Shown here: in pieces, positions 9,308 to 17,265 of the stretch
Numbering within the stretch: position 1 is the first letter of the stretch
How the letters are laid out: every line of letters starts with the position of its first letter
NCBI GenBank assembly: GCA_963575745.1
Contig: CAUYUJ010018885.1
Coordinates: 128,269 to 155,768, forward strand
DNA from: Prorocentrum cordatum
Lineage: Eukaryota > Sar > Dinophyceae > Prorocentrales > Prorocentraceae
DNA length: 27,500 nt
Reading direction: 5' to 3'
Notes under the pieces: model-generated
Seen by the model: only the letters and a program-made list of their open reading frames with translations
Database searches by the model: none
Told to the model about the DNA's origin: nothing
Translations under genes and position numbers: made by a program

Positions 9308-9549
9308 AGGCCCCTCGCCGAATCAATCCAGTCTACTGGCGCCGAGCCCAAAGTGACCATGCGCCGCCGGGGCCGCCCAGGCGACAAATGGAATGGTCAC
9401 TAAAAGGCTGCTTCCTGAGTGCTGAACCTGCGTGCAGCTCTTCCTTTTTTCTTTTTCTCCCCCCTCCTCCTCCCGCGACTCCAGCTCCGACCCCAGCGCC
9501 AGTGAAGTCAGCTTCGTCATGTCTGAGGGCGGGCAAGGGTCGATCGTGA
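9308..9549. other. spacer between ORF1 and ORF2 of the LINE
   Basis: It contains a pyrimidine-rich patch at 9437-9476 and no domain that I can see. ORF2 probably begins here, but no single start is decisive because the frame carrying the endonuclease motifs has a TGA at 9547. Confidence 0.4.
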
Positions 9550-10375
9550 CAGGGAACGCATGCGCATCATTCGGATCTCTCGTGGGAAACCATCATGCAC
9601 GACAAAATGTTGTTTCAGTGTGTTGGGACGTTGATGAGTTCGCATGCTGTCGTATGTTTGCAAGAGGTCCATGGAACTCCTGGCGACATCTTCACTTCAG
9701 AGCGAGATATAACATACCATTTCAATGTTGGCAGTTTCTGCGACTCTCTAGGCGCAGGAGGAGTGGTCACGCGCGTGCGCAAGTCTGTTGATGAACAGTT
9801 CGACATCGTAGCCTTCTCGGATATCGCGAAGGGGAGAATCGCGCCTCTAGGATTGCATGCGGGCCCCGCCTCTGTCTGGATCGTCGACGCCCACTTCGCC
9901 CTTGGTTTTTCTTATCCTGAACTCCTGGCTGTTTTTCGGCGAGTCAAGGGGCAGGCGTGGTCCGCGGGGGCCGCCGCGGCGTTTCTGCCTGGCGAGTCAA
10001 AATTTCTAGAGGCAGTCGACGCGCGCGACTTTGTGACAGATGTTGCTGAAAGGTGCGCTTCTCCACGTTTTGCGATTGAGTTTCGGAAGTGCTTCCCGGC
10101 GCTCTGAGATGTCCCCGCCGACTGTTACGCCCACCGAATCAGAGGGGAAGACGTGTTGTCCCTGGCCAGGCTTGGTATAATCTGCACAAGTTCTCCGACT
10201 GCCGACCCGCTCGATTTGGCCCCCGAAGGTTTCACTCGTTGGCCTCCTGCGGATCTCAAGAAGCCCCATGACCGCGCCCCTCTTCACCCCCGACTCCGAC
10301 CGTTCGACGCACGGAAACGCCCGCCGACTATCCCACCTTGGACTGCAAGGCGCCCGCGGTTCAACGCGCAGGTGG
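9550..10375 (+). pseudogene. APE-type endonuclease domain of LINE ORF2
   Basis: This is the endonuclease/exonuclease/phosphatase fold that nicks target DNA for LINE insertion. One frame carries LSWET..., the hallmark VVCLQEVHG (metal-binding Glu) near 9655, GAGGVVTRVRKSV, KGRIAPLGL, SVWIVDAHF, then after a TGA at 10105-10107 VLSLARLGIICTSSPTADPL and RWPPADLKKPHDRAPL. In active members the last motif is SDHxP with a catalytic His; here it reads HDRAP, so that His is lost. The usual GDFN motif is not visible around 9990, and the Asp expected in RLDR is missing (RLGI). The domain is therefore recognisable but catalytically dead. It sits directly after the ORF1 remnant on the same strand. Confidence 0.75.
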
Positions 10376-10379
10376 ACAG

Positions 10380-11093
10380 CCCCGCCCTTCGGACCTCTCC
10401 GCCGACCCCGACGAAAGGCGTGTCGAAATGCAATGGATGATGCACCACGCCCTGGTAAAGTTCGACGCGCTCAACAAAGGTGCCGAAAACGACGCCGAGC
10501 GACCCGCCTGTTCCATCGAGCAGCTGCGGCTGCTGCGCCCCCTGCCCTCCGATTCCTGCTCCGACCCCTGTTCCGACCTATCGCGCCGGCTTCTTCATGG
10601 CGCCAAGGGCGATGTCCATGCCCGCCCTAAGCTATCAGCGTTCTTCGTTATCCAGACCGGCGAGTGGACACAGCGCGCCGGCCCCTTCGCATTGATCGGG
10701 GACTGCAGCCGACGCGCGCTAGCCCGGCAAGCCGCCGAAGTTTCACAGCGAGACTTGCCTGCTGCGCGGAAGCGACAGCACCTGGCGAGGACGCAGCGTC
10801 TTTCTAAGGCTTGGGCCAAGACTCTTGGGCCAAGACTCGCGCCGGAATTCCCGTCGGTCATCCTCGAGGACCGAGGGCGCGAGCATCGCTGCGAAGCTAC
10901 CGCGGGGCAGAGACTCGCCGAACATTGGGGGCGCACTTTTTCCAGGGTAGAAATCAGCATGTCCACGGCATCTCGGCTCCTCGACCTCGCCCCCCCGCCC
11001 CCGGCTGACAACGGCCAGTTCGCCTCCTCTGGCCGCCAGAGGTCCCCTTGGGTCGTCTCCGAGCCCCAGTTTGAGTGCGCTGTGAAATCCTAG
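10380..11093 (+). pseudogene. LINE ORF2 linker between EN and RT
   Basis: One open frame (a different one from the endonuclease; the switch is near 10395-10420) runs to the TAG at 11091-11093. It begins with RVEMQWMMHHALVKFDALNKG, has a basic, Ala-rich middle, then WAKTLGPRLAPEFPSVILED and AGQRLAEHWGRTFSRVEIS. The pattern in which a conserved W..F follows a short D..G step, just before the RT, is typical of LINE ORF2 linkers. It has no catalytic motif of its own. The link to its neighbours rests on order, strand and the RT motif that follows. Confidence 0.55.
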
Positions 11094-11535
11094 GCCTCGA
11101 CTCCAGTCCAGGACCCGACGGCGCGCCGCGCAGTGCGCGCCAGTTCCCGCATCCGCCGTTCAAGGAAGCCTTGCGGGACCACCTACCTGGCGTTCGTAGG
11201 CTCGCCGAAGTTGCCCGAAATTTGCAACTTTTCGAGCCTTGCTTTTTTGCCGGAGGGCGACTGTCGACTGCATTGCCGTCAGCGCCGCCTGGCACAGCAG
11301 CGAGACCAGGCTCATAGTATTACGCAACACAGATAACAAGACCACGTCCCCCGCATCTCCTACCCCCCCATGCAAGTAGCCAGAGATACGATTGGCGCCA
11401 CACTAAATGGATTCTCCAGCGGACCCGACATGTCCGATGACATCATTGAATTCGACGGCTCGCCGGTGACGCGGCGAGCCGTAGACTGCTCGGAGACCGC
11501 TGGGGGCGCGCTCTTCGACGTGAAGAGCAATCCCC
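11075..11535 (+). pseudogene. LINE reverse transcriptase, fingers and motif A remnants
   Basis: Two recognisable pieces remain. First, LDSSPGPDGAP at about 11096-11128 matches the LINE RT opening motif (s.GPDG.p). Second, in another frame at about 11400-11530, TLNGFSSG, DMSDDIIEFDGSPV and GGALFDVKSNPP match the finger motif Q.GF..GR...DNI and motif A, where LFDVKS holds the first catalytic Asp. The motif A neighbourhood has C-runs (11530-11540) replacing the expected FPS. Between the pieces the frame is lost. A weak trace of the motif C neighbourhood may lie at 12035-12085 (HFRGATLF, then a stop), but I see no xDD box. The RT is inactive. Confidence 0.6.
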
Positions 11536-13860
11536 CCCCCCCCCGCATAGCGCGCGCCGCTGCGGTCCTGCGCGGGCGCGCGCGGCGCAGCATTAGGATG
11601 CGCGGCGGCGAGGCTTGGGGGCTCTGGGGCGACGTTGCAAGACGTATTCCAGGAAGTGCGGCACTGGTCGGGGCGGTTTTCCATCCTCGCTGTGTTCTGC
11701 ATCTAGCCACGTTCACTATACTCGCGTCTTTGACATCCCGCGCAGTTCTGTGATTGGGCCTCTGGATCCTGCTTTCCATGACAAGTGCCATCTTTCTCGA
11801 CAAGACAGACGCGCGGCTGCGACCGCGAGCGCGGCGGCCCCTGTTCAGGGCCTCTGGGCGCCAGCGCGCGAGGGCATTCTTCTGGAGGGTCGACGGGGCA
11901 ACCGCGCGTGGGAGGGCGGGGTGGGCCCGCGACTTGCGCGGAGGTCTCCGCGAAGGGGGCGGGCGTCGCAAGCGCCCCCGCCCCGCCAGGCTCGTCGATG
12001 ACCCGCGGAAGCAGCGCGCGCGGGATATTCATTTCCGAGGCGCCACGCTTTTTTGAGCACCCCTCGCGGCAACCTCGGCGCCCCTGCGCGCCCTCGCGCG
12101 CTCGCGCGCGGAGTTTTTTTTAAAGGAGGCGCGTGCGAACGAAACGGTGATCGCAGGGCACAGTGGAGCTATCTGTTCGGCCGAGATGTCGTTTCTTCGG
12201 CGACCCTTGCGCGCGGGGGGGGCCATCGGAGGCGCTGTCGACGACGTCGCGCGCGGATGCGCTGTCCCAGGTAGCATCGGCGTTGGCCGCTGGAGTTGGC
12301 CCCTTCTAGATGGTCCTCATCGCCTGGGCTTCCCTGCGGCGGCGCGCAAACCCGCGCGCCTGCGCGGCGCAGGGTTTCGCGCGCTGCCGCGGAACAAACG
12401 GCGCCCCGCCCCCGCCCCGCCCCGCCCCGCGCCCCGCGCTGACGCGCGCACTTCCAGGTTCGACCGCGCCAAGACTCGCGGCCGACGCTTCTCTGGGTTC
12501 GCGCTGCCCGGCGGGCCTGGCCAGGGGCAGGTTCGCCTTGGCGGCGTCGTGGTCGAGGAGGGCCCCGCAGATTCTTCGGCGAGCAGGAGCAAGTGCAGGT
12601 TTGATCCAGCGCGCTGGCGCAGCTGCGGTGGGCGCGCACTCGGTCAATGGGCTGCGGCAGTCTTTGGCAGCATTCGTAATGCGGCAAGATTGTGGGGCGA
12701 CGATGGGCGCGACCATCGAGGAACTGGCCGCGGTCGAGGTCCGCCACCCCCGGGCGGCCTCGTCGCCCGCGGGGGGTGCTCGATTCGCCGCGCTTCGCGC
12801 GGGTCGGAAGTGTTCGTTTGTTATTTCAGGTGTCCGCGACTACATCGGGATAGTTCGGGGCCTCGGCCAGCTTGCTCCGCCAGGGTCCAAAGCGCATGCG
12901 CATGAGGAGTCCATTCAGGCTTCCAGCCGCCTCGCGCTTGAGAGTTCAGGTCGGCCAGGAGCGACGGGGCCCCGCCGCTGACCATTCGCGCAACCGATTT
13001 CGTTGGGCTGGAGTTCCCCCTTTGCTCAGAGGCTGCAGGCGCACTTGGTCGAAGCGCCGCGAGAGGGGCATCGGGGCCCTTCGGCCGCTCGTGTCTTGCC
13101 ATTGCATGTTCTGTCTGGCGTGCGCAGGCGCGCTTTGGGGCGGGCATCGCGAATGCGCATCGCATCGTGGGATAGGACGGGGCGGCGCGTCGCGCCGGTT
13201 GCCCCAGCGAGCCCGTCGTGCCAGGGCGGGGGGCCGGGGGGCGGGCGAGCGGATCGCCGGGGGGGTCTCCCCGCTCCCGCTGGCTTCCACGCCGCGCGAA
13301 GACCCAGAAGCGCTCGCGCGATGGAGGCCAGCCGGCGGGGTCTCAGGGATGATTCTCAGCGAGGGATCGACCGCGTGGCCCGCGGCCAACGGGCCAGCGC
13401 CGCTGAGCTTTGGCCCTCGCCAGACGTCGAAGGATGGATGACGAGGCCTGCGCGAGGCATGCGTTGATTTTTCTCGGGATGGGGCCCTTTAAATTCTACC
13501 TGGATTGCAAATTCACTCTCGATCTGTTTTTGCAGAGGGCCCGGTTCCAGGGCCTCGGCCGGGTCTCCGGGGGCCCGCGCGCGGGGCCCTCTCCGGGGCG
13601 CGTTCGGGACCTCCGACACCGGGTTTCCAGGACGCCTACGCGCGCCATCGCCGCAGGTACAGACGCAGGTCGGTCGGCGCGGCGGGGGCGCCATGCTGAT
13701 CAGCGTGCGGATGAAATGCCAACGCCAGCGCCATCATGCATGGGGGTGGCAGATAAGCGCGCGACGTGATTTCGACGCGCCCACCTGCCCTTCGACCCAG
13801 CGGATAGGAAGGGCGCAGTAGGGCTGACCTCCCGCCCCGCGGCTGGGCCTGCTGGCGCCG
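11536..13860. other. GC-rich stretch, possible decayed RT/C-terminal LINE remains
   Basis: Long open frames on all strands reflect scarcity of stops. A few fragments look protein-like on the plus strand, for example GLRQSLAAFVMRQDC and ATIEELAAVEVR near 12640-12750 and VRDYIGIVRGLGQL near 12830-12870. They could be the thumb/C-terminal part of the LINE upstream, but the match is weak. I assign no gene. Confidence 0.3.
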
Positions 13861-13887
13861 GCGGTGGCGCCGCAGGGCGACGTGCTG

Positions 13888-14090
13888 GAGGCTCAGGAGG
13901 CCGCCCAACTCTTGGAGGAGGAGGCGGGTCGTTGGGAGTCGTGGGGGAGGGCGGTTCCATCGACCAGGCCTGGGCGCGGCTATGCGCCGGAGGCCCAGGA
14001 GGCCGCCCCAATCTTGCAGGAGGAGTCGGGGTTTGAGCCGTCGCCGTCGGGAATCGTGGAGGAGGCGTTTCCATCGACCAGGCCTGGGAA
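13888..14090 (+). repeat. two-copy ~90-100 bp direct repeat
   Basis: Copy 1 at 13888-13976 and copy 2 at 13990-14090 both begin GAGGCYCAGGAGGCCGCCC and end TTCCATCGACCAGGCCTGGG. They keep the same frame, giving EAQEAAQLLEEEAG / EAQEAAPILQEESG and PSTRPG twice. Copy 2 carries an extra ~12 bp in the middle. Confidence 0.75.
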
Positions 14091-14099
14091 GATCACTTC

Positions 14100-14674
14100 C
14101 CGCAGGCGTTCCATCTATTGGGCACGGCCAAGTGCGTTGTGCAGTGGAGACGCTTTCGCGCGTGGGATCCCCCATGTTGTCTTGCATCAGATGCGGGGTC
14201 CACGGCGCCGACGGCAAGGCGGGGCCTCTGATGCGAGCGGTGCAGGCGCCCGCTTGCGAGCGCAGGCGCAAAGAGTCAGTTGAGCAGACTTTGGAGGGGT
14301 GGAAGCACCCCCGCTACACGGCATCGACCAAAAACTCGGTTTTCGTCCCTCCTGGCCCGTTGGGCTTGCGCGAGTGGGCTGAGCCCGATGAGCTGGTCGA
14401 GCCCTTGTTTTTGGGCCCCCTGGGCCCTCCTGGCCCTGGAGAGGCCGATTGGGCCCCATGTGTAGCTTCGCAGGCGTCGGCGTCGGCCTCCTTTCTGGCA
14501 TCGGCGCAGAGGATCTCTCCTGGGGTCGGGGCCTTGGAAGAGCGCGCTGCTCAGGAGGGCTCGGGCACTGAGTCGCAGCCCTCCGATGATGTCTTTTCGT
14601 GCGTCTGGCCCGCCCTTCGGGCCAGGCACCACCACGTCCTTTTCTTTTTCATCCTCCTACAGTCGGGGCTTTGA
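14100..14674 (+). CDS. CxxC-motif reading frame, unknown protein fragment
   Basis: One open frame without stops reaches TGA at 14672-14674. It has a C-x2-C pair at 14183-14194 (SCIRCGVHGADGKAGPL), a later Cys in QAPACERRRK, then a conserved-looking step LEGWKHPRYT and an Ala/Pro/Glu-rich tail (PLGLREWAEPDELVEPLF). The spacing C-x2-C...C followed by L..G.HP resembles a short zinc-binding segment I associate with dinoflagellate retroelement-related proteins; this is recollection, not a search. No start is evident: the frame stays open upstream through the direct repeat to an ATG at 13982, but that part is Arg-rich in this frame and better formed in another. It could be the distal end of the LINE beginning at 8337, or a separate fragment. 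Confidence 0.4.
14607..14661. other. hairpin followed by polypyrimidine-AG
   Basis: CTGGCCCG at 14607-14614 pairs perfectly with CGGGCCAG at 14620-14627 (5-base loop). It is followed by a pyrimidine-rich run ending TCCTACAG at 14661, which has the form of a 3' splice acceptor. No donor could be chosen with confidence. Confidence 0.4.
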
Positions 14675-15036
14675 AGAAGGGGCCCTATTCGTTGGGGAGG
14701 GACTCGGTGTTCCTTGATTATTTCGCAGTTTGCTTCAGGTGTTCCTCAGGTTTTCCTTGGGAAACCGAAGTTTAACTTCTGGGGCGAAGGGGCCTCGTTC
14801 CGTATTTAGGGTTCCTTAGGTCAACACCCCGGCGGTATCCCGACGGTATGTACGCATCTGCCCTTTCCCGACTGCGTGTAAAACGATGGGGTCCCGTTTG
14901 GAATGTCGGTTTCGCTGCGGTACGCGCCCGCGGATAGGGACGCGCCAGCGCAAATGGAAGGGGTGGGTGGGAAAAGTGAGATGCCAGATATGCTGCGTTC
15001 GTACCCAGCTTGTCCTCCATCCCTCTGCCCTTGCCC
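14675..15036. other. no gene seen
   Basis: Mixed sequence of lower GC than its left neighbour, with several TTCCTTAGG/TTCCTTGG-like words. A single TTTAGGG near 14805 is not an array and is not evidence of a telomere. I see no coding signal. Confidence 0.4.
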
Positions 15037-15238
15037 CACCCTCCTCCTCCTCCTCCTCCTCCTCCTCCTCCTCCTCCTCCTCCCTCCTCCTCCTCCTCCT
15101 CCTCCTCCTCCTCCTCCTCCTCTCTCCTCCTCCTCCTCCTCCTCCTCCTCCTCCTCTCCTCCTCCTCCTCCTCCTCTCCTCCTCCTCCTCCTCCTCCTCC
15201 TCCTCCTCCTCCTCCTCCTCCTCTTCCTCCTCCTCCTC
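15037..15238 (-). repeat. (TCC)n tract
   Basis: About 200 bases of TCC/CTC triplets with rare single-base interruptions. All long frames across it are Ser, Leu or Pro homopolymers. Confidence 0.95.
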
Positions 15239-15955
15239 ACAGTATTCCTTCTCTTCCGCTTCCTCCTCCCACCCTTCCTGCCTATCCGTTGTCGGGATCG
15301 CCCTCTTGAGCGTCGGTGCGCTTCATACTTTTCATGGTTGGCTTTCTCTGGTCTTCTCTTGTCGGTTCCTCTTCCTTCCCTGGGCCGCCTTTTTTTCTTG
15401 TTGGGAAGTGTCATTCCCCCTCCTCCTGTTCCTCATCCTTTTCTTCCTCCCTCTCCTCCTCCATCCGTGCTCATCCTCCTGTTCCTCCCCCAACCCCCCA
15501 TGATTGCCCTGACCCTGCGTGCCGTCCACAGTTTGCGTGTGCGGCCACCGTTTTCTGCACTGTGGTGTCAGCACAAATGGGGGAATCTGTGGCCAATGAC
15601 ATGATTTACGGACCGTAGGTGGGTTCGTGGCTGGGGCGCAGGTCGCTCAATTTGCCAATTTCAAACGACAGCCCGCCCTTCTTGCAGGCATAATCTGCTG
15701 GACCGACGTCTGTGCTGGAAACCACCCCGTGTGCTGCTGGAACTCTTGCCCCTCGTAAGAATGGAGTTCTGGAGCCCACGCTTTTTGTCGGCATGAACTG
15801 CTGGAGTCACCTTCCCTCGTACAAGTTAAGCGCTGAAACCTCAGCCCGCTTAGGGTTTCAACAATACACATGTATATACATAAAGCCGGGTTAGATGCCA
15901 CGGGGCCCGGAGGTGGGGGTCTTAACATTGCGATCGCACTTCGTTTTCAAACAGG
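15239..15955. other. no gene seen
   Basis: Pyrimidine-rich up to about 15490, then mixed sequence. Around 15826-15860 a small nested inverted repeat exists (TAAGCG/CGCTTA and GAAACC/GGTTTC). The open frames are short and lack motifs. Confidence 0.4.
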
Positions 15956-16205
15956 CGTAGTTCGCGTGCGCGCGCGCGTGCATGCCCGACCGAGCCCAAG
16001 CCCGAACTCGATACTGAGCCCGAACGTGCGTGTGTGCGCGTACGCGTGCGCGTGCGTGCGCGTGCGCCTCCGAAACGTTTGTACGCGATTCAAAGTTTCA
16101 CGCGCCGTGGGCGCGCGCGCGTGCGCGTGCCTGCGCGCGTGCGCGTGCCTGCGCGCGTGCGCGCGCGTGCGCGTCGTGCGTGTGGGCGTGCGAGCGCGTG
16201 CGCCT
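15956..16205. repeat. alternating CG/TG purine-pyrimidine tract
   Basis: Three runs of strictly or nearly alternating pyrimidine-purine steps (about 15960-15986, 16024-16072 and 16108-16205), mainly CGCGTG and GCGCGC. The last run contains two copies of a GCGCGTGCGCGTGCCT unit, 18 bp apart. Such sequence has high potential to adopt Z-DNA. It is not coding: all frames are Arg/Ala/Val/Cys dipeptide-like. Confidence 0.8.
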
Positions 16206-16336
16206 CCAGCACGTCAGCACTTGATCGAACCAAGCACTAGCTGCAATGTTCACCCGACTGTAGGAAGCCGGGACCGCCAACGAGGCCACTGCGCCCCAAC
16301 ACCATGATTTCGAGTTATCCTGCTTCTTCTCTTCGT

Positions 16337-16537
16337 CGTCGTCCTCCTCCTCCTCCTCCTCCTCGTCCTCCTCCTCCTCCTCCTCCTCTTCCTCGGCATC
16401 CTCCTCCTCATTATTCTCCTCCTCCTCCTCTTCCTCCTCCTCCTCCTTCTCCTCCTCTTCCCCTTTTTTCCCCTCCTCCTCCTCCTCCTCCTCCTCCCCC
16501 TCCTTCTCCTCCTCCTCCTCCTCCTCCTCCTCATCCA
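16337..16537 (-). repeat. (TCC)n tract with T-rich interruptions
   Basis: A third long polypyrimidine tract on this strand, with interruptions near 16405 (CATTATTC) and 16463 (CTTTTTTCC). Confidence 0.9.
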
Positions 16538-16629
16538 GTCTTTCCCTTTCTCAGCCAAAAGGGGCCGAACCTCACCGTCGCTGTGGTCAGGGCTTGTTTT
16601 TTTCCAATGGTGCCAGGGCGCATCCCCAG

Positions 16630-16654
16630 CCGCGGGTGTTAAATACACCCGCGG
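16630..16654. repeat. perfect 10-bp hairpin
   Basis: CCGCGGGTGT at 16630-16639 pairs with ACACCCGCGG at 16645-16654 around the loop TAAAT. It lies between two pyrimidine-rich tracts, with no gene that it obviously serves. Confidence 0.75.
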
Positions 16655-16700
16655 GTGCCCCCGCGCCGCCCATTCCCCACACGTCGCTCCTCTGTTTCTC

Positions 16701-16905
16701 CCTCTCTTCCCGCCTCCCCCCTCTGGCTGTTTTCTCATCCCCTCTCCTGCTTCCCTTGCTTTCCCCTCCCCTCTCTTCCCGCCTCCCCTCTGCCTGTGTC
16801 CCTTTCCCTCCCAAAGCTTCCCCTGCTTTCCCCTCTCCTCTCTTCCCGCCTCCCCTCTGCCTGTGTTCCCTTTCCCTCCCAATGCGTCCCCCGTTCCTAT
16901 CTCTC
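16701..16905 (+). repeat. ~68-bp pyrimidine-rich tandem triplication
   Basis: CCTCTCTTCCCGCCTCCCC recurs at 16701, 16770 and 16837 (periods 69 and 67). Copies 2 and 3 share CTCTGCCTGTGT.CCTTTCCC and TCCCAA. Copy 1 is more diverged. Confidence 0.8.
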
Positions 16906-16980
16906 TCTCTCTCTCTTTCTCTCTCTGTCTTTCTCTTGCTTGTTTTTTTGTTGTTCTCTCTCTCTCTCTTTCTCCCCCTG

Positions 16981-17018
<38 letters not shown>

Positions 17019-17123
17019 TTCGCTCATTATCCCCCCTTTTCTCTATCACTCTCTCTCTCTCTCTCGTTCCCTCTGCCTATGGATTTTTTTTTGTTTGTTT
17101 CTCTCTCTCTCTCTCTCTCTAGT
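16894..17123 (+). repeat. (CT)n tract ending in CTAG; possible splice acceptor
   Basis: A long, interrupted CT dinucleotide tract with a few T-runs. It ends CTCTCTCTAG at 17123, followed by TCTCGGCTCGAG, and the ATG of the unknown gene comes 142 bases later. Pyrimidine tract plus AG is the form of a 3' splice acceptor, and in dinoflagellates such sites also receive the spliced leader. A chance microsatellite is the alternative. Confidence 0.6.
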
Positions 17124-17265
17124 CTCGGCTCGAGAGTGCCTGGCACTCAGGGCGGGCCCGGACGCGAAGCCTCCCGCTGCCCATTGCACGGCGAGACCGG
17201 ACGCGCGCCATGCCAGCGCGGGGCTGATTCGCGTCCCCCTCCGTACCCCGCAGACGGCCGCAGCC

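Noticed and set aside
14800-14815. TTTAGGG telomere-like word
   Set aside because: A single copy; telomeric DNA would be a tandem array.
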